The notes below the pieces were generated by a model. The model saw only the letters and a program-made list of their open reading frames with translations. It did no database searches and was not told the origin of the DNA. The position numbers were made by a program, and so were the translations under genes. This document shows positions 50,100 through 61,946 of a stretch of 64,000 nt of DNA, in pieces. The DNA is from Phorcus lineatus (lineage: Eukaryota > Mollusca > Gastropoda > Trochida > Trochidae): assembly GCA_921293015.1 (NCBI GenBank), contig OV121082.1, positions 46,954,971 to 47,018,970 on the forward strand, read 5' to 3'. Each line of letters opens with the position of its first letter. The stretch's first letter is position 1.

Positions 50100-51660
50100 G
50101 GAAATTATCTTTGGATGTACATTTATGATGTATGACCTACAAATGTGATAGGATTTGACTTCCACTTAGGTATTCTTACGACGATATCAACAATAATGTC
50201 TCACTCACCATACACTACATGCCTACATTACATTTAGAAAATTGTGTGAACGCCAAAGTACATTAAAATATGGATATCATATTCAAATAATCCATGGTCA
50301 ATAATACATTCAATTTTATTTTTATTATTTCTGTTGACTGAAAAAATATATAAATATAATGGAGAATTGTTTTTTAAAATAATCAGTCCAATGCAATTTA
50401 GCATTAATAGTAAATTCTGAGTTTTGTTGTAATAGCAAAAAAATTAAATTGAAAATGCCAAAAGAAATTAAAACCAGTCGATGTTGTTCAATCTGTCTCG
50501 GTTTTGATTGCTTGTCGTCTCTTCTGTTTCTGTGCCACTCGAACTGTCATTTGGCTCATATAAGTAAGGAAAAGTATCGGCCCCGTCAATTGAAATTAGC
50601 GATTATGAACATGATGAGACACATTCCATAGATAATGATATCTCACTTTCTAAATAGCTGGTGGACATTATGCGTTAATACTTAATAAGGTTATATTTTT
50701 ATGGGAATAAGGATGCCGGTGCATCCCTCAATATAATGTCCAATAAGTGAGCATAGTTCATGTAAGAAATACTTCCGGGATCTCACGCGTTAGCGCAATA
50801 TTATAACTATGACAACAAGGCGCAGGGTCGTGACTTTGAAAAACATTCCGTAGGAAAGTGCACACAGTATCGTATTTAATCAGGGTCTTGCGCTTGCAAA
50901 AATAGAAATATCCAGACAATGAATTAAACAATAGATTCCTTTAAGGCTTGAGTTGTTTGGATAACGTTTAGTAGGTAAAACCGACAGTTAAACTGTGAGA
51001 TTTACTATCGGCTAGTGTTGTTTTACATAACGAGCGAATGATGATACGCCAACTAGCACGTCACGAAAGATTCACGCTTCAGTGACCACAGGGCCTTTCA
51101 GGTTCTGCTCGCCGGTCGTAATTAGGCAATTAAATTACACAGCCGTAATTATGTTGTTTAGCGGCCGATTTCAGAAATTTAAAGTTGAGTCCACGTCAAA
51201 TTGTAATCCCTTTTAACGAATTACGTAATCGACCATAGGGCATTTCACCCGATCTTTAAAGTAAGTAGCATTAATCAAATTGTTTATCCTGACACTATCA
51301 TGATGTTAACATCACTAACAGTATCACTTGTATTGCAGCTGGAAGTCATAAGTTATAATAATCTCTTATCATGCCTGATATCACTCTGCCTGCTCAAAGA
51401 AGATCCTGCTTGTATGAAGACAGCAGACAGGCAAGTTTGCAAAGTTGACCAATCTTGGAGGTTGTTCAGCAACAATGAATAAAGTTTTTCACTGGATGGG
51501 TAAACCTGTTTCATGGTTGGGTAATTTGAGGGTTTTAAGGGTCCATTCAATGAAACATGATTTCTTCTATGTGCAGTGCAACCTTATACAAGAGATTCCA
51601 TTCAGAACATCCAGTGGTGAAGAAATTGTGAAGAGATGACCTTTGTGACCACACCATGGT
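50100..51660. other. No gene recognised; possible retroelement relic near 51.3-51.7 kb
   Basis: No protein domain is visible. The segment directly before the hammerhead-like motif has three short overlapping frames without reverse transcriptase or GIY-YIG endonuclease motifs, so I cannot confirm it as part of a Penelope-like element. Confidence 0.4.
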
Positions 51661-51671
51661 ACTCTTTAGGG

Positions 51672-51758
51672 TAAAGGAGGGTAATTATGATAATCAGTCA
51701 TAGTCTGATGAAGGGGGTTTAACCCCCGAAACATGTAACTTAAAATTCTGCTCCTCCT
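51672..51758 (+). ncRNA. Hammerhead ribozyme-like motif (type I), Penelope/retrozyme style
   Basis: The catalytic boxes are in order: CTGATGA at 51705-51711, a stem-loop A-GGGGG-TTTAA-CCCCC, and GAAAC at 51728-51732. A very short helix III (AC-AT-GT) and a GTA cleavage triplet ending at 51737 follow. Helix I can form from AGT (51702-51704) with ACT (51738-51740), AATT with AATT, and AGGAGG (51675-51680) with CCTCCT (51753-51758), separated by internal loops. Tiny-helix-III type I hammerheads are known in Penelope-like elements and retrozymes. The weak point is helix II, where A51712 faces C51727. The related copy at 56141 has T at that place, which would pair. Activity of this copy is uncertain. 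Confidence 0.5.
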
Positions 51759-52103
51759 GTTCCTTTGGTGGCTGACTTCATGAGTTCCCCTCCTTTTAAT
51801 AACTACCAAAGTCTGTTGGTTCCGTCTCCGCATCCTTTAGTGAATCCTCATGCTGATCACTACCAGAACTTTTTAGACAGGACCTCAAGTGCCTCATTAA
51901 ACATCTTTATCTCTATCTTTCTAACCACTCTTTGTTAAAGCAAAACAAACTGCTGCAATTATTGATTCACCTTCAGTTTCATAGCTTACCAACATGTATA
52001 CTGTGTGAAAAAGCAAAACAGCATTTTGATAAGCTATGTCAAAAACTTATGTATCAAACATTAAAGACAGTACAACTTTAACAATTACAGCAATTTGTTA
52101 ATC

Positions 52104-54551
52104 TTAACCCTTAAGATGCTAAGCCCGGACCTGTCCGGGTTGAAATTAGCTTTGACCGCATGTCCTCCAGGCGAGATGCGACAACCACACTCAGTTTTTC
52201 TCACGCTAGCTCATTATCGCTGTAGTGCCCAGTAGCGAAGGACGGGCAATTGTTGTACGGCAGTAGTGTCAGTTTAACGCTAGTACTTTCCGTCCGTCTG
52301 TCGCTAAGCTACTGAATTTTGTTTCGTTGATGTTCTAAATAATGCGCGTACATGTTCCGAAAATTATGCAAACATTGATACCGTTTATCGTACCGAAAAT
52401 AAGCGTTAAAATCACTCAATTTTCCCCCACTCCCCGCCGCACGTGCTAATAGCCTGTGGCCACTTTCTCCCCGCTCGCACGAGCTTACCGTCCCGCGCGT
52501 GCAATCGTTTGCTTACAAGCCTGCACTCACACCAAACGTACAACCTTATATCGCACGCCCTATGCTCTGAACCCTTGGGCGGATTTCAATACCGGTTGGA
52601 TCATTTGAAAGAGCAGAAAATTGTCTTCAATTCAATATAAAATACATAACTACGCTACCTGAATTGAAGATACAGCATGTGCCGCAAAAAAGGTGATTTT
52701 TACATATTTTTAGTTTTACACCATTTTGTCCCACTAATTTTTACATGATGTGCTCAACGTATTTTGACAATTTTTATATCATAAGACAGAGAGAAAGATT
52801 GTCTTTCATTCCATGTAAAATGTGTACATGCGCAAAAATAAATAAAGACACAGCAAGCGCTGCACAAAAAGCTAATTTCTCTATTCAAATCTTGTAAACT
52901 GAACGGCGATTTTGACATGTGCCTTTCTTTCGTTCATATCTTCTCAACAGCTAGGCGTATATTGAAATTGATTACCTCGTGATAAAGAAGGAATAATTGT
53001 CTTCGATTTGATATAAAAAGATTATATACACTATATAGAATAAAGATACAGCAAGTTCCGCAAAATTGTGACTTTTGTTTATTCTTTACGTTTTTACCAT
53101 TTTCTCTCACTTTATATCACATAAACTTCTCGGTAAATTTTGCAATTTCATATATCAAAATATAGAGAAAAGGGTGATCTTTATTGCCATATAAAATTGG
53201 TATGTACAAGAAAATCAGAAAGAACCCGGTGCGCATCGCACAAACAGGCAATTTCTCTATTCATATTTTGTTTACCGAGAAGCGATTTTTTTTCAACTGC
53301 TTTTTACACTTCCTATCCATTTAACGGCAGAGCGCATAATCAACATTTTTATATCACAATAAAGAGGAAAGGATCGTGTTCAATTCTATATAAAATTTGC
53401 AAATTACAATTAGACAATAAAGGAGCGGTTAGTGATGTCGCAATTATCAAAATCTGTTCTAAAATACCCGAGGGTACCATCTTTGCAAACTTTATATATT
53501 CCAAACCAAGTGGTACATATTTATTATTTTCATAAATTTTCAGAAATAAATACCTTCATTTTCATGTGTAATTTGCCCATATTTGCATCAAAATAAAATG
53601 TGTGGAAACGATGTGACATATGTTGCGGTAAGGCGATTATCAAAGACTTTATTCACTAGCTATACCCACGTTACGTTGGTAATAACTTCTAATTACAGTG
53701 CAAAAGATTGTTATGATTTCTTTCTTCGTAAAGAAGACTAAATTGCCTTTAATTCCATATATAATTTGCATGTACACAAAGCGAATAACATGATTTATAA
53801 AGTTGGAAATAAAGACAATTTATAATGTGTGTGAGTGTATGTTTCAACGGGGATACCCCGCCTACACGCGCTGAGCGCGTGCGTTTGCCCGGGGCTATTA
53901 GCTTAGTAATATTACTGTGTGGTCAGAACGTTATCGGGATTTATCACTACCCTGTTTTCGTAATTTATATTTTTCGTTTAGGATGGCGTATCGTAATAAA
54001 ATTTATTGTGAAATATAGAGCAAGAAATTAGCTTCAATTCCGTATATAATTTGCATGTGTGCACTCAGTGATTAAATGATTTTATAATGTTTGAAATGAA
54101 GACAATTTTTAAAATTTTATAAAATTCGATCTAGACATATTTTAAAAATAATTTTTATATCGATGCGAAGAGGAACTATTCATCTTTAGTTTCGTTTTGA
54201 TTTCGCGCATGCGCTCTTAGAATTTTTTGAGTTATGGCGCCCGAATTGAAAACAAGTTTACTTCGGTTGTAGAAACCGTTCCAGGGGTGATAGAAATTTC
54301 ATTCAAAGTGTCAAGTAAGTATTATCCATTTGTAACACGGGATTCGCCGACTAGCTTTGTATAAAACGACGATAATGTCCGTATTTCGCCATGTAAAATT
54401 GCCATATGTTGTTAAAACGGTCGCATCTGGCGGCGCTGGAAAATTCGGCCACAGGGGCTAATTGCGCTATAACGGTAGCGAGGCGAGTGCTGGAAAATTC
54501 AGCCACGGGGGCAAAACTGGTCAAAATAATATTCAGCAACGTAAGAGTTAA
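52104..54551. mobile_element. piggyBac-like non-autonomous element, ~2.44 kb, flanked by TTAA
   Basis: TTAA occurs at both edges (52104-52107, 54548-54551). The left end reads TTAACCCTTAAGATGCTAAG and the right, reverse-complemented, TTAACTCTTACGTTGCTGAA: short inverted termini of the piggyBac type, 15 of 20 matching. Composition is distinct from the flanks, with GC-rich end regions and an AT-rich interior. Inside, a decayed module like ATTGTCTTCAATTCCATATA then AAATTTGCATGTACA recurs near 52618, 52796, 52996, 53173, 53375, 53745 and 54030. Near the right end GCTGGAAAATTC.GCCAC repeats at 54435 and 54489; near the left end CCCGGACCTGTCCGGG is a hairpin. The frames (up to 131 codons) lack transposase motifs. 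It must have been moved by a transposase from elsewhere, if it ever was mobile. Confidence 0.65.
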
Positions 54552-55784
54552 TGAGATAAGCAGATATTCAACAAGATAATGCAAATCTTCTATGCTTCAT
54601 TAAAATTATAAATATATAACCGGCTGTGAGTATCTAGCAGTTCACTACAAACTTGCCATAGGCATAATTCCATAAAACATCTCACTACAACTAAAACAAA
54701 AAGAAATTTCTCATCTTTCTTTTACTCATGTAAATAAACTTGATCAATAATCCTTAACCCATTGACCCTGTAGAAAAAGTTGCACTTTCTCCAACAGATG
54801 GAGGTGTGCTGACAGCCGACTGACAGATTGTGGAGGTAACGAAGACATCTCATTGGTTAACCAGACCACAGTTATCAGCCATAACGCCATGAAGCTAGGA
54901 TGATGCAACCTGTCTCCCTCAGTACCAGGCAGACTAGAATGTGGCTCATGAAATATGATTTTTTTCTTCTTTACCTCTTTAAGATTATGTAAGTTCTTAT
55001 TGATATTATCATTTTAAAAATGTTCCTTTACTTGAGAGAATGGTTACTGATTTACAGACACAACAATCTAACCCAAACATTCTAAATTCTATAACTGTGC
55101 ACAACATAACCTACAAACTAAAAACATACAAACAGGATTACTGACACCAAAAACAACTTAAAAGTTACACTATCAAGTAACGCAAGATGTTCCTATACTT
55201 CTAAATATTTCACCTAGCATATGGTTTTATTTTTTGAATATCAAAGGTTGGAAATCTCAAAAATCAAAATAAGCTTAACAAAAACTGTAATCATTCCTAT
55301 AACCCCTTATAAACCAAACATATATATTTTTACAAGCCTGATTTCAGGAGTAAAAGGGTTCAAATGTATGAACATCTCTCAGGTCTTTGCGAATTCCCAA
55401 CTTCAAGAATCTTATGATTGGTAAGAACAGAAAACATAGAAATGTGTTGTTTGTAAGTTTTAAGTACTTAGTGTGTTAGTGAGACACATAAATAATGATA
55501 AATAACTTATGCACCGCCAACCTGTACAGTGCATTGGTTAATATTGAGAGGGCTTGTAATGGACAAACCAGACAAAATATGCAAAATATCCATCTGATTA
55601 CCTAGCATGTGAGAGATACATCACTACTAGGGCAGTTTGCTTGTTGAATTGTGTGATGTGTATTAGTGACTGTTTCAACAGTATGCTACACTTCTGAAGT
55701 TGGGTAAGTAAAAGTAGTCTTTACCTTGAAGACATCTCTGGGTAAGAATCATGAAGTGAGGATTGATAAGTCAAACATTTAGAA
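54552..55784. other. No gene recognised
   Basis: AT-rich DNA with no repeat or coding signature that I can support. Confidence 0.5.
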
Positions 55785-56015
55785 ATGGAGGCTAATATGC
55801 TGGCCTCTCACGTCTACAGCGTGGGTTCAAATTCAGGTGAAGACACAAAAACTTTGAAAATTGGGCTTTATGTTGTTTTGTGTTTTGCGCGAGGTATTTC
55901 ATCCACACTGCTCTCAGTCCACCAAGCTGTACAAGTGGGTAACTGAATACAAGATGTACGGACCTACATTGTCGCACATAGCACATTCCTTCAGTGTAAT
56001 AAATATATTTTATCG
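55785..56015 (+). mobile_element. tRNA-derived SINE (family B)
   Basis: The head reads GGCTAATATGCTGGCCTCTC then GTGGGTTCAAATTCAGG, resembling a tRNA-derived A region and a B box (GGTTCGANTCC with changes). The body includes CTCTCAGTCCACCAAGCTGT and AAGTGGGTAACTGAATAC, phrases I associate with marine-invertebrate SINEs. The end is CACATTCCTTCAGTGTAATA before TAT-rich sequence. It is a different family from the copies at 60566 and 63130. Confidence 0.55.
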
Positions 56016-56140
56016 CCATTGAGCAGTCCTGAACTGGAAACTAGGCTTTAAAATTGAAGTTATCATTATTATCAACAAATGTCAAAAACTTAAATTTATC
56101 ATAAATTAATGTCAAGGAAGCGAGGGATAAATCTGTCATC

Positions 56141-56227
56141 ATCAACACATGGAGTTAGCCACAAGAGGAGCAGAAGGAACAGAAATTTGTAGTTACATGT
56201 TTCAGGGGTATAACATGTAACTCAATC
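56141..56227 (-). repeat. Second copy of the repeat that flanks the hammerhead-like motif
   Basis: On the minus strand it reads CCCCTGAAACATGTAACT, then an AAATTTCTG block and CTCCTCTTGTGGCTAACT. It aligns with 51724-51785 downstream of helix II there. The CTGATGA box is not present at the expected place; instead GTTACATGTT pairs with AACATGTAAC as a 10-bp hairpin. It is probably a decayed or rearranged member of the same element family. Confidence 0.55.
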
Positions 56228-58188
56228 TAATTAACCCCAACTTCTGTCAATCCCCCCACAGCCTTATCCTCATGTAGGACGACAGATTCCCCGCAAATGA
56301 AATCTATGTCAAAATTCATGAGGGAAGTCTTCGCAGTAATATTTGTACTTTTACCCGTGTGAAAAGTGAGTTAACTACAATTAATGTGAAATGTTGGCTC
56401 AACAAAAACGGGTTGAAGCATTTATACAAATCTCAGTTCATAAAATTAATCTGTAGACTAGTAAATGCAAAACTGGTTTGCGATATTTCATATAATCATA
56501 TTTTCATTTCAATATATCATCCTTACCACCAGTAGACTCTTATCCTGTCCAGGAACTGAATAAGCTGACCTGGCAGAAAGCGTGCAATGTTCATTAGGTG
56601 AAATTGAGTATAACGTATTTAAGTGTTGTAAGCAGGTCGAGGCGCTGACCTTACGTCACTTCATCTGAGAAACCCTCGCAGCTGGAGATGAGGTTCATTA
56701 AGATTCAAAAGACTGCCTGAACACCAATAAAATCAAATGGTTAGAAGTTTAGAAGTTTATTCTCAGCTTTTGTCGGCCATTGACCCAACAATTTTAGCTT
56801 TAGCAGATCAACATTTAAGAGTTTACTTTATCAATTTGATTATATTCATTTATAGTAGAGCACCATATGCTATTGAAAGTGTGATCATTTTACAATTGTT
56901 TGTAAGTGTATTCAGACAGGTTAATTATTATTTCTTACAATCCTACAAATAACATCAAGAGCTAACAGTTTCTTTCCATCTAATGTTACATTTTGATGGT
57001 TATTGAATCAAAGTTAACACAAAAATCAAAATGTTTAAGGGCTTTGGTAAAAGGAAATTCCTCTATGCATAAAAAGCATTTTGAACTATTCAATTATTAC
57101 TGGACTAGTGGAGATGCAGTGATGAGGTACGATTTAGGAATTTTTGGAAAGGGGTTCACCTATCTATATCTGCTTTCTAAAATCAACCTCATAGAAGGTT
57201 TAATTATTATTGAAAACATGCAAATTTTAAATCAGTTCAAACACAACACTATGCAAGTTTTCACTAAGATTTTTGTATCTTAATCTTGATGTATTCTATA
57301 AGAGTAGAGTACCTGTATGATGAGATCTCCAGGTGTTAATGAACCAAATAACTGACAAATCTTCTTGTTCCAACAGGTGATGACTTTACCATACAAGTTG
57401 AAAAAGAACATCAAGGGAACACAATGTCGCTTTTATAAAGCTGGAGAGGCACGGGGGACAATAGTAAAGAGGCAATTTATTCAAAAGATTAGCCATCATT
57501 TACAAAACAATAACGAAGGCCTTTCAAGATCACGAGTCCATCTTTGCCCTTGAAGTACTTAAATATGATGATATTTTTAGGGAGATTAAATGAGAAATGT
57601 GTTGAAACCATCAAGCAGATCAGAGCAGTCTGTTACAACGGTGAATGATGATACAAAGCCCTAATGTCTATGACACACGAATGTAAGAGGTATGGGAAAC
57701 AGATAACCATCACTGTTTTATAAGAAACACGAATGGAAGAAGATATCGCAGGAATGAGACAAAGTCATTTCACCCAACGTGACTCCACTGGTCTGTACTC
57801 TATGTGTAAACAAAGCACAGGTGTCTGTCAGAGAGGTAGGAGACAATCATGTGAATATGAGGGAAACTTGCATTGTTGGATTGTTGGAGCTTTTTTTTAG
57901 ATTTATAAGGTGTTTGGAAAGGAAGAATGACCAAAATATTTTATGATGGGTGTTAAATATGTGACCGTGAGAAACAAAAAAATAACATATTCCTCCCTCA
58001 TAATTCTTTGTAAAATTAATTGTTTCCTGTTTTAATTGCAGTGGCAATCTTAATCATGCTGAATAAATTTAGCTAAATATTCAAAGCGTTCTGTAGGATA
58101 CCCCTTTTGAGAACAATATATGTTGTTTGAGCAGGGGGTTTATCAGGGGGTTTATTTGCTGCAATCCACAGCACATCCTCTTATAACT
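56228..58188. other. No gene recognised
   Basis: Short lysine-, isoleucine- and asparagine-rich frames (for example 56993-57283, 96 codons) show no family resemblance. No repeat ends are visible. Confidence 0.5.
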
Positions 58189-58197
58189 ACTTATTAA

Positions 58198-58626
58198 TAA
58201 GGGTGCGCAGTATTATCGGTATATCGGTATACTGCAATACAGAAACACCACAATACATACTGGTACAGTCCTCTGAAAATATCCAATCCATCGGGGGTTT
58301 TTAAAATTAACAACATCCGTGTAAAATTCAGAAAAACATATTTTTTAAAAAACATGATTTTACTGAAGGTTGTAAACAAAGTGTGAACTTGCAAAGTAAA
58401 AATAGCAGACATGTAAAAAATATGAAACCACTCACATAATTATCTTTCTTTACAAAATGACGTCCAGTTGAGCATTGATTGCTGTTCTATTTGCTGTTAT
58501 TTAGTCAAGAGGTCATAGAAGCACTAAAATATGAAAAGTACCAATATATTGCAATACGTATTGCCATGCGTTTTTCTGTATCGCAATATTTTGTGATATG
58601 GAAATTAGGACCGATACCGATCCTTA
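58198..58626. mobile_element. hAT-like MITE with 8-bp target-site duplication
   Basis: The inverted ends share TAAGG at the tips (TAAGGGTGCG and, reverse-complemented, TAAGGATCGGTATCGG). Further in, TACTGCAATACAGAAACAC at the left faces TATTGCGATACAGAAAAAC at the right in inverted orientation. The flanks are CTTATTAA at 58190-58197 and CTTATTAG at 58627-58634, an 8-bp duplication with one mismatch, the size made by hAT transposases. There is no coding capacity. Confidence 0.65.
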
Positions 58627-58634
58627 CTTATTAG

Positions 58635-60556
58635 TATCTGTAGAGTTCCCACAATGTCCTGATATTTGGAAGACAATTATCATGTAAAGCTATAAAACCA
58701 ACCAATGAAGTGACTTAAATCTAGAAGTAGTGCCACTACCCCAGTGACATGAGAGTTGAAATCCAGATATTTATTTGCATAACATAATTTCACAGGCTAA
58801 AAGATTACATGCCAAATATAGTTATGAATAACTAGCCATCAGCACTACGAGGCATTTGGCCTCATAGATGTTAGGGTGCTGTAGGATTTAACCCGATACA
58901 GATACACCGATGTAGGGGAGGCTTCAACAAAACCTTTCTTAACTGATTGACTATGTGAACATTCTTGAACCCCTAATAGGTCCATATAATAGGGAGGGTG
59001 CTACCTTCTTTCACTGTGTCATGGCAATTTTTTCAGCTATCACATAATTCAGATCACTTACGCATTCACTGAACTGAATTTACTCCAAAAATATGTACCA
59101 TTCGACCAAGCAAGAGGCAGTCTGGCGTTGAAGTAAAGTGTAGATTTGCAAATTTGTGAGTCATAAACACAAAATTGTAACAAAAATCAGAAGATTTCTT
59201 CTCATACAAGTGACTAAAGGATAAAAACATTCCTATGTCGGACCAATGTAATTTCAGGCTTTGTGTGGACTGAGCAAGCATGCAAGCCAGGTGTGTATGT
59301 AGCAAATATGTGGAGGAGAAAACACTGGAATGTTAGAGTCAACCATTGTAGAGTCAACCCCACTGTGTAACCACTACCTGTAGGGCTAACACTAAACTGG
59401 GGAGGGGGAGGGGCACGGGAAGGGGCTGGATGGGCGACAAAGGGTGTATAGTTAGCAGAGAGATAACATAGAATCATCTATCCCAACTTGAAAAAAGAAT
59501 GAGTAAGAGCACTGAAAGTATAGACATGTTACAATCTATGAATCACTTACTACACACTAACTACCACATATACATTATGTTGCTATTTTTGTAAACTGAT
59601 ACGGCTGTGATGGAAGTAATTCTTAAATGATTACACACATACATTATTTTCTTTATCCAAATTACACAATGGCATACCTTTCCAAATTCTGATTTTAACA
59701 GTGAACAATGATTTTTACATCATATACATGATAACCTCAATGGATATTACTAGTATGTGCTGAGCCTTGTTTACAATGAGTGCAAATCTTGAAAAAAATA
59801 CCCACAAGAACTGGTTAACTCATTAACAGTATTACATTCTCATTACGTGTTAAGTGATGACACTAAAATAGCGACTATATCTGAACCTAACTACCCACAA
59901 GGCTGGAATATATGCGATGACTCTCCTTAAAATCTATGACAGTTTGAGGTCGGCAAGTCCGAGAAAAACATATATCTTTATCTTTTTATAACTTTCAGAG
60001 ATCTTCATTTCTTTTGAAACTTGAGACAGTTGGTTCTTGTCTAGCCTCACAAAGAATGATTTAAAGAAGGAAACTGTCAATAGACATAAATCATTGTTTA
60101 TCAATAGGGCTGTCATCGAAATAAATAATTCTGTTTGTCCATGCCATTGTCAATTGAAACAAAGGGTTATGTTTGATCTGATTTTGTGTATTTAACCTAG
60201 AGACTTGCTTCATGAAATTTTTTTAAGTAAGTTTTGTCTTCAAGAATATTCTGAAAATTGTCCTTGAAATGAATAAGTTTGTTTGTTGATGCCATTGTCA
60301 AGATAAATGTGTAAAATCTTTTATCTCATGTTGTATATATATAAAGCAGAAAGACTGGCTTTTAGAAAGTGATGTATGTTTGGTTTGTATTTGGGTTTTT
60401 TTTATCAGAAGAATGACCTTGCATTGTTTATCTTTACCACATCATAACCACAATCTCCACATACAAGAATTATCTTTTTGAATTCCAAACCAGAATCAAC
60501 TGAATTTTCACTCTAATAACTCTCAAAAATTCCACCATAAACATACATTCCATAAA
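58635..60556. other. No gene recognised
   Basis: A purine-rich patch (GGGGAGGGGGAGGGGCACGG near 59400) gives a proline-rich frame on the minus strand, which I treat as compositional. Nothing else is recognised. Confidence 0.5.
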
Positions 60557-60565
60557 CTATCTTGT

Positions 60566-60903
60566 GATGGTGAGGTGAGGTGAGGTGAGGTGAGGTGAGG
60601 TGAGGTGACTTTCTGTTTACCGGCGCTTTCAAGATTATTTCACTTATATCGCGGCTGATAGTATCATCTTGAAAGCCCGCAACACCATTGTGGCTATGCA
60701 TTGTGATGAAACCTGCAAGCATTGGCTGGAACTAGCACACCAAGGGTGGTACTATGCTGAAATTTAGTGTAGCATTGCACCCAAACCTGACTGCGTGTAG
60801 AACAGTTCTCTACTGCAGACAAAGTTGCCGAGCCCCTGGCGGGATTCGAACCATGGACCTCTTGATCCAAAGCCGAGCGCTAACCACTGCCCTATCCCAC
60901 CCC
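60566..60903 (-). mobile_element. Complete tRNA-derived SINE (family A) with target-site duplication
   Basis: On the minus strand the head begins GGGGTGGGATAGGGCAGTGG, with an A box at 60884-60894 and a perfect B box GGTTCGAATCC at 60842-60852. The body has GCTCGGCAACTTTGTCTGC, the AGTACCACCCTTGG block, and TAAGTGAAATAATCTTGAAA. The 3' end is GCGCCGGTAAACAG followed by a (TCACC)n tail. CTATCTTGT flanks it directly on both sides (60557-60565 and 60904-60912), a 9-bp target duplication. This copy defines the family to which the fragments at 385, 11290 and 23461 belong. Confidence 0.85.
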
Positions 60904-60942
60904 CTATCTTGTAATAAGCTTGTCACTCTTGAAAAGCAACAA

Positions 60943-60971
60943 CACGCTAACCACTGCGCTATCCCGCCCCC
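60943..60971 (-). repeat. Isolated SINE head fragment (family A)
   Basis: On the minus strand GGGGGCGGGATAGCGCAGTG then GTTAGCGTG matches the first 29 nt of the SINE just 40 bp away, and then diverges. It holds the A box only. Confidence 0.6.
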
Positions 60972-61094
60972 AATTATTGTCACAAACACAAGACATATGT
61001 GATATTTTAGTTTGTAGTCAAAGCACTGGTTGCACTGTGTAGTAACAAGTGATCTTCTGGCTTTCAAATGCTTAGTCTTTTATAATGATGGTTA

Positions 61095-61172
61095 TGACAC
61101 GACAGGATTCAAACCCTCTCCAACAGGTGATGATGAGACACTCTACCAACTGAGCCACACCCTCCCTCCCCC
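61095..61172 (-). repeat. tRNA-like sequence, probably a SINE head or tRNA pseudogene
   Basis: On the minus strand TGGCTCAGTTGG (61146-61157) fits the A box exactly. GGTTTGAATCC (61105-61115) is a B box with one change, spaced as in a tRNA gene. The strand between them does not form a good cloverleaf by eye and no acceptor stem pairs, so I do not call a functional tRNA. Confidence 0.5.
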
Positions 61173-61946
61173 ATGTAATGAAACTCTGACGAAAAGGTCA
61201 GATATGAATCAACTGAGGGAAGATAATGTAATCAAGATGGGGCTTGACTCCAAAAACAGGAAGTGGAAATCTTTTGTCGTCATCTGTCACACTTAAATTA
61301 AAGCCATATTTCTACACTGTGTTCCATCGGAAGTTGAAATAACAGAGGATCTTTTCATAAGAGATAGTGTAAGAGAGCTGGTTCCAATTACTGTAATTCT
61401 TTACAAAACAGTCACATGTTGAACATGATAGACCTTAACCCTCACGGTTATATATCCATATACTCATCTTGTACCGTATTTCCTCTCACTTGAGGCCTGG
61501 CCTTGAATTCTTTTGATAGGTTTTACCAAAGTTACATCTTGGGCTCAATTAAGGATCAATACTCATCTCTTGTTCTCTATCAAACCGTTTTTTGAATGCA
61601 CCAGACCATATATGGTTTTCCTATTAAACTAATAAAGTAAGATGTTAAGTGGTGGAAGAGCCCAAAATTATCTTTCTTACAACATTTTTACCTTCTTACC
61701 TATATCCTGCATTAATTATGGTAACACAAATTTATTGCAGAATATGGTAACTGAATTAAACTAAACACATTGATCAGTAATCAATAAAATTTGATTTAAA
61801 ATTTTTATGAAATACAACAATATAGAAATGAAATATGTATGCAAAACTGAATAGGCCCCTATTAGAATCCCAGCTCTTTTTTATGTGTAAATACCTTTAA
61901 CCCCGACTTGGCCCCTATGGTATATGGTATTTTGGGGCCCGAGTCT
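61173..61946. other. No gene; one MITE-like end
   Basis: ACCGTATTTCCTCTCACTTG at about 61473 and GGCCTTGAAT next to it recall the element at 22213-22424. No opposite end was found. Confidence 0.4.

Noticed and set aside
53140-53535. 131-codon plus-strand frame inside the TTAA-bounded element
   Set aside because: It spans the decayed internal modules and lacks the DDD residues and Cys-rich tail of a piggyBac transposase.
61095-61172. A functional tRNA gene
   Set aside because: A and B boxes are present, but acceptor and anticodon stems do not pair by eye, and other SINE heads lie next to it.
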